Source: Prorocentrum cordatum (taxonomy: Eukaryota; Sar; Dinophyceae; Prorocentrales; Prorocentraceae). From it: 24,328 nucleotides of DNA. This document shows, piece after piece, positions 1 through 8,812 of the stretch (positions within the stretch are counted from its first letter, which is position 1; the number at the start of each line of letters is the position of its first letter). The stretch spans positions 1 to 24,328 of the forward strand of contig CAUYUJ010011187.1 in NCBI GenBank assembly GCA_963575745.1. The letters are read 5' to 3'. The translations under genes and the position numbers were made by a program. Under the pieces are notes generated by a model, which worked only from the letters and a program-made list of their open reading frames with translations, did no database searches and was not told where the DNA came from.

Positions 1-37
1 GAGAAGGAGGAGGAGGAGGCGGAGGACGAGGAGGAGG
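1..37. repeat. (GGA)n-type purine array at window edge
   Basis: Imperfect GGA/GAG triplets run from the first base and fade into a mixed GGA/GAC stretch. The array may extend beyond the window. It has no coding support. Confidence 0.7.
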
Positions 38-295
38 GGGTCGAGGACTCGTGGATCGTCAGGCGTCTGCGGCCCGCGTTGGCAGAACGCTGCCCGTCTC
101 CTCCCTGCTTGCGTCGGCAGCGAGTCGGGCAGCGCCCGCCCCACGCCTCTGCGCCGCTCGCCCCCCTCGCCTCCCCCCCCGTGCCCTCCTCCCGTCTCGC
201 CGGCATCCACGACGAGGACCTCCTCATCACCATCCCCTTTCCTCCTGCTCCTTCCTCTCCTCCCCTTCTCTTTCTGCTCCTTCCTCTCCTCCCCT

Positions 296-345
296 CCTCC
301 ACCTCCTCCTCCTCCTCCTCCTCCTCCTCCTCCTCCTCCTGCGCC
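296..345. repeat. (TCC)n microsatellite
   Basis: A nearly pure CTC/TCC run of about 15 units sits inside a longer pyrimidine-rich tract (about 230-430). Open frames here encode only Ser, Leu or Arg runs and are artefacts of the repeat. Confidence 0.85.
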
Positions 346-1143
346 TCTCGCCCTCTCGTCCTCCTCCTCTCTTCTCGTCGACGTCCACCTGCAGGAGCTC
401 CTCTTCCTTCTCCTCCCCTCGCTCCCCCCTTCCGTCATAACTTGTTCCCCGTCTCGCAGTCACCACCCACTCTCATGGTTCCCATGCGCCAGCTCCACGA
501 GGCTATGGCATTCCCCACCCTTTCGTAATCAGGCCCGGTCGACTGTCTGCAGATGTGCTCACTTTGCTTGTTCGTTTCTCTCGTTCCCCCTTCCCGTCTT
601 CCTCTCCCGGTGCCGCTCCTGCGTCGAAGTCAGAGAGGAGCTGTAAGAGCACAGAGCATCAACTCTCGGAGCTGCGCGCGGACCGTCGACAACTTCTGTT
701 TGTGATGTGCGTAGTCATTATACTCTGGTCTCCCTTCCCCTGAACCGCTTCTGCTGCCACTCCCCCCTTCTTTCTCCCTCCCCATACGGTCTAACATTTC
801 CTCTTCGTGCTCGTTGCCCTCCTCCCGACCCCCGCCAGCACTCCTCTGCCTGCTCCCGCGACTTTGAGACCGGCCTTCCCGTTGAGCTCACTGTGGCTCT
901 CGAGCGCACCTTGTCCCAAGCCGCTGAATGACAGGCTGGAGGCATAGGAGGCGCTTTAATTGTGCGATGGTGTCCAAGAAGGCAAAGCTGAGGTACGGAT
1001 GACGACAGGTAGGAGGTCAAGGAGGATGAGGAAGGCGACGAGGACGAGAACGAGGAGGATGGGCGGCAGGAGGAGCCGCAGAAGGAGCTCCACAAGCATC
1101 ACCATCAGCATCGTCAGCACCAGCAGTAACAGCCTTCTTCTCC
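346..1143. other. no recognised gene; intron- or intergenic-like DNA
   Basis: This stretch is pyrimidine-rich and has several plausible 3' splice sites, for example near 449-460 and 553. It contains one short protein-like segment ending in TGA at 929-931, which could be the last exon of an upstream plus-strand gene. I recognise no domain. A basic and acidic triplet-rich stretch (about 1010-1100) precedes the polypyrimidine tract that leads into the relict leader at 1144. Confidence 0.4.
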
Positions 1144-1166
1144 CCGTCGCAGCCACTTGGCTCAAG
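1144..1166 (+). promoter_or_regulatory. relict spliced leader and trans-splice acceptor of rpl38
   Basis: The stretch reads as a decayed dinoflagellate spliced leader. CCGT is followed by a 3-base insertion, then AG, then CCACTTGGCTCAAG. The last part matches leader positions 8-22 (CCATTTTGGCTCAAG) with one substitution and one missing base. A pyrimidine-rich tract (1132-1147) precedes the AG at 1151-1152, so the same AG can serve as a trans-splice acceptor. Relicts of this form are known in dinoflagellate genes that arose from reverse-transcribed, trans-spliced mRNAs. The position, 80 bases before a conserved start codon, supports the call. The short imperfect match is the weak point. Confidence 0.65.
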
Positions 1167-1168
1167 GG

Positions 1169-1187
1169 TGTGTGTGTGTGTGTGTGC
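1169..1187. repeat. (TG)n dinucleotide tract in the rpl38 5' leader
   Basis: Nine to ten TG units lie between the relict leader and the start codon and end in CAG. That CAG is a second possible acceptor for trans-splicing. Confidence 0.7.
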
Positions 1188-1245
1188 AGAGAAGGTGCCC
1201 CCCCCACCGTGTAGATACACGTACGTTGAGAAGCTGGCCAGGGCG

Positions 1246-3856
1246 ATGCCGAAGCAGATCACAGAGATCCGCCAGTTCCTGCAGATTGCGCGCCGCAAGG
1301 ACGCCAGGTCGGTCAAGATCAAGAAAAACGGCACGGAGACCAAGTTCAAGATCCGGTGCGCCAGCTACCTGTGTTCGGGCGGACGGCGGCGAAAGGGGGG
1401 GGGCGGGGTCGGACGGGGCTAGGATTGAGTCAGGCGTGTTCCCCTACAGGAGGAATGTTCAAGAATAGTCAAAAAATAGCTTGAGACCATCTTTCTACGG
1501 ATTACGTTTTATTTGTCTTCCAAAATCTGGCCGTAGGAGGGCATGCCCGACCTGATGCCAAGACGAGGACAAATCTGCTCCAGAGCGTTCCAGAACGCTC
1601 TCAGAGCGTCCTGGAACGCTCTGAGAAGGCCGCGGTGCCCGAGACATCCGCCAGAGCTGCTGGGTCTGAGAGATTCTCGATGTGTTCTCCCCCATGATGG
1701 GCCCGTTTTCGACCACCACCACCATAAGTTGGAGGGGGGAGGGAGGTGGAGGAGGAGGAGGAGGAGGAGGAGGAGGAGGAGGAGGAGCCCTTCCCCCTCC
1801 AACGTATGGCGGTGGTGGTGGTGGTGGTGGTGGTGGTGGTGGTGGTGGAAAACAGCCCCCTCACCTCCAATTTGTCCTCGTCCTGGCTTCGTCTTTGGGG
1901 GGGGGAGAAGCGGGGGGAGGGACGAGAGCGCAGCTCTCCAGCATCTTGCCGTGGCGGCGGCGGCGGCCCCGGGGTCCTCCCGAGCCCCCGCGGTGGTGCC
2001 ACGCCTCCTGCATCGCTCGGGCGCCCCTCCCGTGGGTCTTGCTCCCCCCCCCCCCCCCCTCTTTTTGGGGGGCTGGACCTGGCCCCTGCTCCCCGACTGG
2101 CAGTGGGAGCCCATGCCAAGAATCCGAGGAGGAAGAGGCACCCCTCATTTTCCTTTTTTTTTTCCCCTCATTTTCCCCTTTTCCCCTCATTTTCCCCTCC
2201 CCTCCCCTCATTTTTTTTCATTTTCCCCAGGAGACCTCTACCCTCCCCTCATTTTCCCCTTTTCGGGCCTCCGCAGAGGCCCTCGTCGCCACCGTTGGAT
2301 TCGCCTCGAAATCCTGGTCAGAACGCACCCCGGGAGAGGTCCGGGGAGTAGCGGCATCGGTACCTCTTGGTCTCTCCACAGAGACACCCTGCTTGCCTCC
2401 AGGGTGCCCTGGGGTTTCTCGGGCTTCGACGGCTTTGCGGTGGGAAGCGTGGCGCTCCCACGCCAAGAGATCCACGGAACGAAGGATGGCAAAAAAACCC
2501 AGGGTTGCAAAAAAAAACCCTGGGCGAAGGATTGCAAAACAACCTTGGGTTTTTTTGGTTGTTGCAATCCTTCGCCCTGGGGTCTCTGTGAATAGAACCC
2601 GTGTAATACTCTCATATATACTCCTTATCCTCACCTCTCCTGCGCCTGGCCGTTTGGGCTCAGGTATTGGGACAGATCGATCAGACCTTTGATCGTGCAG
2701 GAGGGAAAGATATCCATCTCTCCCTCCTTCCCTCTACCAACGGATCAGGGGTTCTGTACCCTTGTACTTCAACCCCATACACAGTCTCAGGGTGGGGTTC
2801 CTCGTGGCAGGTCTCTCGTGGTCGAGCTCCTGCGGCAGGGCCCGGCCCGGCCCCTGCTCCCCGACGGCTTTACTTCGGGCGGGGGCAGGGGTCGCCTCTC
2901 GGCGGCCCTCCTGCGAGCCCTCCTCCAGATTTCGTAATACAAGGGAGGGGGTCTCAGCCCTCCCAGACGACGAGAAGTTTTAGACCCCCCCCCCCCTGGG
3001 AGAACCCTCCAAAATCTCATTTCGGGCGGGGTCGCCTCTCGGCGGCCCTCCTGCGAACCCTGCTCCAGATTTCGTATACAAGGGAGGGGGGTCTCATTTC
3101 GGGGGGGGTCTCTTCCAGGCTACCTTGGAGGGCCTGGGGGGGTCTGTGGACGATGTTTTGGAGGGTTCTCCCACGGGGGGGGGTCTGAAATGGCTTGTCT
3201 TGGAGGGTCCAGACCCCCTCCCTTTTATTACGAAATCTGGAGTACCCCACCCCCCCACCCCGTAGAATCCGTGGGGGGTGGGGTAGGGTTCGCACGGGGC
3301 CGCCTACGCCTCTCGCTTCCCTGCAGGGGGTGGGCCGCTCTGCACACAACAAGTTCGTGCCACTCCCCCCTGATGGGCGCCCCGCCCCCCCCCCCCCCCC
3401 CAAAAGAGCGGACCTCGGCCCGTCAGCGGTGCTGAACTGCGCGAGGCGCTCGAGATCGGGCGCTGCGCGCTGGTCAGGTCATCACCGCTCGGGTTACGTC
3501 GGGTATGTCCCTCAACAGGAGGAGTATTCAAAAATAGCCAAATAATAGTCTGGAGACTATTTTCTCGTCATGTTTGTCCATGTTTGAGTCTTTGATTGGC
3601 CATGCTTTTTTGTCTACCAGAATCCGCCTGCAGGAGGACATGCCCGACCTAACGCTACAGGGGGTCGGAGCAGGCCTTGGGGGGGGGCCGCCAGGGGCGG
3701 TTCCCTTCAGCCCAGCCGGTGGTGGCTGCCTCGTCGTCGCGCCTGGTGCCCCGTCAGCGCCCGCCCGATCCGTACACCCTGATCATGGCGGACAAGGCCA
3801 AGGCGGAGAAGCTGAAGCAGTCGCTCCCGCCGTCCCTCCAGAAGAAGGACATCTGA
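1246..3856 (+). CDS. rpl38: 60S ribosomal protein eL38, two exons (1246-1371, about 3773-3856)
   Basis: Ribosomal protein eL38 is a small basic protein of the large cytosolic subunit. Exon 1 encodes 42 residues beginning [12 protein letters not shown] and containing the family block [13 protein letters not shown], then KFKIRC and SYL. Exon 2 supplies [20 protein letters not shown] and ends QKKDI with TGA at 3854-3856. The joined length is 69 residues, against 70 in human L38, so the protein appears complete. The start follows the relict leader by 80 bases and no upstream in-frame residues resemble the family. The exact splice points are uncertain. Joining at the residues expected from homology gives no clean GT-AG pair, but both junctions share a GT dinucleotide (1371-1372 and 3772-3773). 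The call is firm; the boundaries may be off by a few bases. Confidence 0.93.
1425..1555 (+). mobile_element. short TIR element (MITE-like), copy 1
   Basis: Non-coding, about 131 bp. The left end reads AGTCAGGCGTGTTCCCCTAC and continues AGGAGGAAT. The right end (about 1526-1555) is its approximate inverse, containing GTAGGAGGGCATGCCCGACC. Ends and internal AT-richer sequence match copies at 3494-3652 and 22926-23063. No transposase is present, so it would be non-autonomous. It lies 55 bases inside the rpl38 intron. Confidence 0.75.
1581..1623. repeat. nested perfect hairpin
   Basis: The arms CAGAGCGTTCCA (1581-1592) and TGGAACGCTCTG (1612-1623) are perfectly complementary. The 19-base loop is itself a near palindrome (GAACGCTCT / CAGAGCGTC). 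It lies 26 bases downstream of TIR element copy 1. Confidence 0.75.
1743..1852. repeat. adjacent (GGA)n and (GGT)n arrays
   Basis: A GGA run (about 1743-1788) is followed by a 17-base spacer and a GGT run (about 1806-1852). Both lie within the rpl38 intron. The glycine, valine and histidine-rich reading frames across them are repeat artefacts. Confidence 0.9.
2141..2263. repeat. polypyrimidine tract with repeated CCCTCATTTTCC
   Basis: About 120 bases with almost no purines except the A of a recurring CCCTCATTTTCC-type unit (six or so irregular copies). It is interrupted once by AGGAGA (2230-2235). It lies inside the rpl38 intron. Confidence 0.75.
2519..2580. repeat. near-perfect hairpin with T-rich loop
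   Basis: The arm at 2519-2544 contains GGGCGAAGGATTGCAA and pairs with TTGCAATCCTTCGCCC in the arm at 2557-2580, with a two-base bulge. The loop (2545-2556) is T-rich. A second palindrome (CCCAGGGTT / AACCCTGGG, about 2498-2524) overlaps the left arm. A CACAGAGAC motif near 2379 is the inverse of GTCTCTGTG near 2582, so the structure may be the core of a larger foldback of about 215 bp. Confidence 0.75.
2923..3242. mobile_element. foldback element with arms of about 92 bp
   Basis: The left arm (2923-3014) starts CTCCAGATTTCGTAATACAA and the right arm (about 3153-3242) ends TTATTACGAAATCTGGAG. The outer 32 bases are inverse copies with one mismatch. The inner parts (2980-3014 against 3153-3187) share the inverse block GGGAGAACCCTCCAAAA. 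The centre carries a direct copy of the left terminus (3063-3094). The flanking segment with CGCCTCTCGGCGGCCCTCCT is also duplicated (about 2893 and 3030). It has no coding content. It may be a non-autonomous foldback transposon. Confidence 0.7.
3494..3652 (+). mobile_element. short TIR element (MITE-like), copy 2
   Basis: About 159 bp. The left terminus TTACGTCGGGTATGTCCCTC is followed by AACAGGAGGAGTATTC. The right terminus, CAGGAGGACATGCCCGACC then TAA, is its inverse. Internal sequence such as AAAAATAG and GTTTGTCCATGTTTG is shared with the copies at 1425 and 22926. It ends 120 bases before rpl38 exon 2. Confidence 0.8.
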
Positions 3857-3945
3857 TCACCTTGGGCGGCCTCGGCGGCCTTCCCGCGGGCCCCGGGAGC
3901 GGGCGGGCGCCGGGGAGGACGGTGGCGCGCAGATTCGCCTTGCGT

Positions 3946-4149
3946 TCCTCCTCCTCCTCCTCCTCCTCCTCCTTCTCCTCCTCCTCCTCGGTCAGTCGGT
4001 CGTTCGGTCGGTCGGTCCTCCTCCACCGAATCCTCCTCATCCTTTTCCTTCTCCTCCGCCACTTCCTCCTCCTCCTCCTCCTCCTCCGTCTCCGTCCCCT
4101 CCTCCTCCTCCTCCTCCTCCTCCTCCTCCTCCTCCTCCTCCTCCTCCTT
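3946..4149. repeat. (TCC)n arrays downstream of rpl38
   Basis: Two nearly pure TCC tracts (about 3946-3990 and 4062-4149) are separated by a mixed stretch containing CGGTCGGT repeats. They start about 90 bases after the rpl38 stop codon. Glutamate-rich minus-strand frames here are artefacts. Confidence 0.85.
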
Positions 4150-4486
4150 ACCCTCCAGCATGCGAGGCTTGCATCTGTCTAGACATCTGATGGCTTGCAT
4201 AAGTGAACTGAACTCCTCATCCTCCCTCTTCCTTGGTTGCAAGCCCTGGGAGGCTGAAGTCAGCATTGGCCCTGGTGTGTCCTTGGCCGGTGATCTGGTC
4301 TGATCCGGCCCACTCCCGCTGAGTCCTTCCTGTTCTGGCAGAACCCTTGACTCAACCTATCCGTAGTTACCTTTCGACTCTCTCTCTCTCTGTGTGTCTC
4401 CCTCACTCGCTCCCGCGAGCAAGGATCCCTGGACTTGCCTCGCAACACGTGCTCCTCCTCCTCCCCGCGCCAGGTCTTCGTAGGAG
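4150..4486. other. no recognised feature
   Basis: Mixed-composition sequence between TCC and GGA arrays, with a short CT/GT-rich patch near 4380-4400. I see no conserved protein, RNA gene or clear repeat. Confidence 0.5.
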
Positions 4487-4596
4487 CAGGAGGAGGAAAG
4501 GGAAGGGGAGGAGGAGGAGGAGAAGGAAAGGGAGGAGGAGGAAAGGGAGATGGAGGAGGAGGAGGAGGAGGAGGAAAGGGATGATGATGCTGATGG

Positions 4597-4695
<99 letters not shown>

Positions 4696-4735
4696 GGAGG
4701 AGGAGGAGGAGGAGGAGGAGGAGGAGGAGGAGGCC
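4487..4735. repeat. compound GGA - GAT - GGA microsatellite
   Basis: Imperfect GGA/GGAAAG (4487-4578) passes into an almost pure GAT tract (about 4580-4694) and back to GGA (4695-4733). All parts are purine-rich on the plus strand. Asp/Glu, Met/Arg and His/Pro frames are artefacts of the array. Confidence 0.9.
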
Positions 4736-4868
4736 ACATCCACCAATTTGGAACATGCGCCCCCGAGGCTCTCGCAGAGCGCTGGATATCTGGGGTCTGG
4801 ACACCTCGGCCCGCAAGGCATCGGTCTCCAGCGCCCCCCGCGCGCTCTGCGGCCCCACAGAAAAAGCG

Positions 4869-5190
4869 AGCTCCGTCGAGGGCCTCGGTGGCGCGTGGCC
4901 ACCTGCGGCGCCGCCACCCGTTTCGGCACGCCCCTCGCGCGTGTCGTGGCCCCCACTAGCAGGGGGGCTCCACTGAAGGCCCCAGCGGCTGTGGTCACAC
5001 GCGCCCCCGACGCCCATCTCGTCGCGCCCCCTCGCGCGCTTCGGGGCGCCCACCTAGGGGGCTCCACCGATGGCCCCAGTGGCTGTGATCACATGTGTCG
5101 CTGCCTCAGTTTCGCGTGCCCCTCGCGCGATTCGCGACCCCATAGTGAAGCTCCACCGAAAGCGGCAGTGTCTGTTATCACATGGTCCTC
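4869..5190 (+). repeat. imperfect tandem repeat, about 95 bp, four units
   Basis: Units start near 4869, 4966, 5060 and 5149, each with a GCTCCACCGA-type head. The next part resembles GGCCCCAGTGGCTGTGATCA, then comes a CCCCTCGCGCG segment. Identity between units looks like roughly 65-80%, and the last unit is partial. The period is not a multiple of three throughout, so it is unlikely to be coding. Confidence 0.7.
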
Positions 5191-5880
5191 GAGAGCACGC
5201 TGGTGGATGTGGATCGATCCCTGACGCGGATTCCGTCTCTTCTGCCTCCTTTCTCTTGCCACGACGTCTGGCGTTCTGGGAAAGACCTTGGTGTCAGTGC
5301 GCCGGCCCAGCCCCGAACAAGTGTCGATCTCGCGCAGCAGCCCCAATGGGTGTGCACAGGCCATGGTGATCCAAACTCCAATGGCAGAGCGATCCAAGCA
5401 GCCAGGGCCACAGCGGCCCACGCAACAACGGGTCCTAAATCAATAGGGGGGGCGATTGTTTCCGTCGTGTCTTTCTCTTGTTGCGCTGCGAGAGGAGGTC
5501 TGTCGGGGGCGGCCAAGAGGGGGGTGATGACTAGGGGGCGGTGGATATCATGGTGCGGGCAATGATCTCTGCTCAGATTCCCTGGCGCCTCTTATTACTC
5601 CATCGCGTCCCTGGCCTCCCCCGGGGCCGCGCACATGCCGCAGGCCATGCTTTGCGCCCCCCCCCGTTGGGCGCCCCCCTCTCGGCCGACCACGAGTCTG
5701 GTGCCCCACGAGGGCCCAGGGGCCCTCGGCGGGAGAAAGGCCGGTCGCGACTTCGCCACGACGCCCGGGGGGTGCGAGCCAGGGGCGCGCATGGGGCGGC
5801 GCGGGGGGAGGGGTCCTGGCCTGCGAGGCAGGAAGGAGAGGGTCGTCTTAAAGCGTGGGCTCCTCGGCGTCACCCCAACA
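5191..5880. other. no recognised gene
   Basis: GC-rich unique-looking sequence. Open frames occur on both strands but have low complexity or no family resemblance, and I would not call any of them. Confidence 0.5.
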
Positions 5881-6113
5881 GGGCTCGTGTCGACCTCTCC
5901 GATGCGATTCGACTCGATATTTCGATGGTTTCCGAGATTCCGATTCGATTCGTTCTTCGAGTTCCGATGTGGGCTCCGGTGTCTCAACGGAGGCCCGCTA
6001 GCCTGCCGATTTCCGCCGATCCGACTTTTCCCGGCCCGGCTGCCGATTTCCGCCGATCTGTTTCATTTCGATCGCCGATCCGATTGATCGATTCGATTTT
6101 GGGCTCTCCTGCC
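5881..6113 (+). repeat. dispersed repeat family 'CCGATTC', copy 1
   Basis: The segment opens GGGCTCGTGTCG. It is rich in CGATTCGA and GCCGATTTCCGCCGATC motifs and ends TTTTGGGCTCTCCTGCC. It aligns along its length with 8072-8305 in the same orientation, at roughly three-quarters identity by eye. No inverted ends or coding potential are seen. Confidence 0.7.
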
Positions 6114-6998
6114 CCAACATACTAGTACCATGCGTGCGTCGCCCCCCCCCCCCCCCGCGTCGCCCCCCCTCCCCCTCAGGGGCGACGCGCGCACCGAGAA
6201 CTCATCGTTTTCGCTCCGTGGCGGACGCTTTCTGGCCGTGCCGTTTTTGGGAATCCGCATATTTTACTAGGTGTTTAGACTGGATGTTCGGGTCGGACTC
6301 ACGCATCCAAAGAGGACATATCGTGCAAATATGTCTTTATGCGTCCCAGTTAAAGGCGCGAGGGTTAGCGAGGAAGTCCGCTTCCATGCGGAAGCGGCGA
6401 GTTTCGTCGCCAAATTCGGCGCGCTAGGTAGGTTGGTGTATTCTTGGCGGCGCCCTCGAGGGGGTGGCGCGGGGGGAGAGGGGGGGGGGCGCGGCCTGGG
6501 GCTCCTCAGAAGGCAGGGGCTTTCTTAGAAGGCCCTGCTGGCTTCCAGGAACGGGGGAAGCCCGGCGGTCGTCTCGGAGCCCCCCTTGCATTCTTAGAAG
6601 CCCCGCCGCCTTCTTTGAAGCCCACCCTGCATCGCCCAACCCCCTCGTCGCCCCACCTCAATGTGGGCTGCATTGCCTTCCAAGCCTCCCACATGAGGCC
6701 GGAGCAGATGGGGTCGGAGGATCGCGCCGCAACGCCGATGCATCGGCGATGCGGCTCGATGTTGAGTCCAATCTTCTCTACGCTTACGTCGCCGATGTCG
6801 ACTCGGACCCCACTTGAGAGGCCTCCGTGGCCTTCTTGCAGTGTGTGTCTCGCCCCGCCCGTTCTCTCCGCGGCCTCTGCCCTGCTTTTTGTTGCGTGTC
6901 CTCCCGCGGCGTCTGCGGCCTTGCCGACGTCTCGTGTGACGTTTCTGGCTTGCCCAGCGATCTTGATTTTTACGTCATAGAGCCCCAGACATGGTCGC
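6114..6998. other. no recognised gene; C/G homopolymers and degraded CCGCCTTCT repeats
   Basis: The stretch has long C and G runs near 6140-6180 and 6470-6490. Between 6500 and 6620 are repeated TTCTTAGAAG / CCGCCGCCTTCT motifs that resemble the foldback family at 9759-10068. No protein family is recognised. Confidence 0.45.
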
Positions 6999-6999
6999 G

Positions 7000-7175
7000 T
7001 CGTTAAAAAATTCAGGACGGGAGGTTTTTGGCTCTTTTCTGCCCCGGGGGGCCCTCGCCAGGCCTCGGGGCCGTCAAAAAACGACTCAGGACGAAAAACC
7101 GGTCCCGGGGAAAGGGTCGGGACTTCCATGGACGCCGTCCTGAAGACATCAGGACGTCGCATGTCTGGGGAGCCA
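7000..7175 (+). repeat. dispersed repeat family 'AACGACTCAGGATGA', copy 1
   Basis: The segment contains GTCGTTAAAAAATTCAGGAC, then GGCCCTCGCCAGGCCTCGGG, then AAAAACGACTCAGGACGAAA with CCGGTCCC. It ends with TGTCTGGGGAGCC. The same ordered blocks recur at 9118-9440, 18676-18750, 19310-19410, 23738-23830 and 23866-23975. Confidence 0.65.
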
Positions 7176-7345
7176 GAGGGGAGACAGTGACCCTGGTGGG
7201 GAGAAAGATGAGGGGAAAGATGTGACAGTTGACCCTCGGCCGGAGGCGCAGCAGGGCGGTGCGAACGGATCGTTCGGCGGCTTCCAGATGTCTGCTGGGG
7301 CCAAGGCGCGCCGGCACGCCCTCGTCCTCTTCCTCGTCGTTGAGC

Positions 7346-7437
7346 TCCTCCGACGATGACGATGATGATGATGATGCTGATGATGATGACGATGATGACG
7401 ATGATGACGATACTGATCATGACGACGATGATGTTGC

Positions 7438-7495
<58 letters not shown>

Positions 7496-7795
7496 AATGA
7501 TGATGATGATGATGACGAGGACGACGATGCCGATGACGATGACGATAACGATCGTCACCGTCATCGTCGCCGTCATCATCATCACCATCATCATCATCGT
7601 CATCATCATCGTCATCATCACCATCATCATCATCAGCGTCATCATCATCAGCATCATCATCATCGTCATCATCACCATCACCATCATTATCATCATCAGC
7701 GTCATCATCATCATTATCAGCATCATCGTCATCGTCATCGTCGTCATCGTCATCGTCATCATCATCATCATCATCGTCATCATCATCGTCATCAC

Positions 7796-7844
<49 letters not shown>

Positions 7845-7935
7845 GTCATCGTCATCATCGTCATCACCATCATCATCATCATCGTCATCGTCGTCATCAT
7901 CATCACCATCATCATCGTCATCGTCATCGTGGCCA
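7346..7935. repeat. 590-bp GAT/ATC array that inverts at its centre
   Basis: The left part (7346-7553) is GAT/GAC triplets and the right part (7554-7935) is CAT/CGT triplets on the same strand. The two halves are complementary and meet at a CGATCG palindrome (7549-7554). GAC interruptions on the left correspond roughly to CGT interruptions on the right. Asp-, His- and Ile/Met-rich reading frames on both strands are artefacts. Confidence 0.9.
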
Positions 7936-8071
7936 GGCCTCGCGAAGCAACGCGACGGGGGGGCTCGGCAGTTCTCGGCAACTAGAGGCCTCCTACCGGC
8001 CCATGAGGCGGCCGTCAAGCACCGAGTCGGGCGGAAGTGCTCGTCCTGTGGGGGGGGTCCGGGCCTCTGCG

Positions 8072-8305
8072 GGGCTCGTTTCGGTTCCTCCGATTCGCTT
8101 CGATTCGATGTCGATGGCTTCCGATATTCCGATTCGGCTTCGGCTTCGGGTTCCGATTTGGGCTCCGATCTCCTGTTGAAGGCATACTGGCCTGCCGATG
8201 TCCGCCGACTCGCCCTTGCCCGACTCGGCTTCCGATTCCCGCCGATCCGATTCATGTCGATCGCCGATCTCACTTATCGATGCGATTCTGGGCTTTCCTG
8301 CCTCT
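8072..8305 (+). repeat. dispersed repeat family 'CCGATTC', copy 2
   Basis: Direct copy of 5881-6113. It opens GGGCTCGTTTCGG, passes through GGGCTCCGATCTCCTG and GCCGATGTCCGCCGACTC, and ends CTGGGCTTTCCTGCC. A fragment of the other dispersed family (GGGGCCCGCGTTGTGAAAAA) abuts it at 8308-8340. Confidence 0.7.
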
Positions 8306-8340
8306 GGGGCCCGCGTTGTGAAAAATCACGACGTCGGTGA

Positions 8341-8620
8341 TCTGGGTCATCCTCGTTTTCGTTCTCGTCGCCCAGTGCTTGGTCTGAGCTCGCCACTCCC
8401 CTTTAGCGTGCTTGGCCGGGCACGCTTATTCGGGGCTGCCACCCGCAGGCCTTGGGCCAAGGCCTTCGTAAGTTCGGGCCACGGCCCGATCGATCTGCCC
8501 GAAAGGCGCATGGCCCTTCTCCCTGGCGCTCCCCTACCACCTCAGTTCCCTCCTCCCGGGAGGAGGAGGAGGACAGGAAGAGGACAAAATGATGATGGGA
8601 GTAGGACGGGAGGAGCAACA
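8341..8620. other. no recognised feature
   Basis: Mixed GC-rich sequence between repeats. There is a small inverted motif around GGCCTTGGGCCAAGGCC (8448-8465), but no conserved protein. Confidence 0.5.
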
Positions 8621-8622
8621 TC

Positions 8623-8805
8623 AATCAAACGCAAGCAAGCAAGCGGAAGCAGCAGGCGTAAGCGAGCAGTAACATGCAAGCACGAGCCAGCGATCAAGTG
8701 CAAGCAAGCAAGGGCAAGCAAGAGCAAGCAAGCAAGAGCAAGCAATCCAGCAAGAGCAAGCAAGCGAGAGCCAGCGATCAAGTGCAAGCAAGCAACAGCA
8801 AGCAT
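8623..8805 (+). repeat. (AAGC)n array with an internal 76-bp duplication
   Basis: Irregular CAAG/AAGC tetranucleotides. A segment containing CCAGCGATCAAGTGCAAGCA occurs twice (about 8693 and 8771), so part of the array spread by duplication of a longer unit. Confidence 0.8.
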
Positions 8806-8812
8806 AAGACTC

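Larger units (their letters stand above)
1372..3772 (+). other. rpl38 intron, 2.4 kb, colonised by repeats
   Basis: The intron is inferred from the split eL38 protein. In order it holds a TIR element (1425-1555), a hairpin (1581-1623), GGA and GGT arrays (1743-1852), a polypyrimidine tract (2141-2263), two foldbacks (2519-2580 and 2923-3242) and a second TIR element (3494-3652). No GT-AG pair gives the expected protein. The nearest AG before exon 2 (CAG at 3755-3757) puts exon 2 out of frame with the GT donor at 1371. Confidence 0.8.

Noticed and set aside
1543-2692. Plus-strand frames of about 340 codons
   Set aside because: They cross GGA/GGT arrays and lie in the rpl38 intron. The translations are Pro/Gly/Arg-rich and frame-independent.
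6506-7981. 491-codon minus-strand frame rich in Met, Thr and Ile
   Set aside because: More than a third is microsatellite translation and the rest has no recognisable motif. GC-rich DNA gives long shadows.
7229-8179. Long open frames encoding Asp-rich or His-rich proteins
   Set aside because: They are direct translations of the GAT/ATC array on both strands, with no non-repeat domain.
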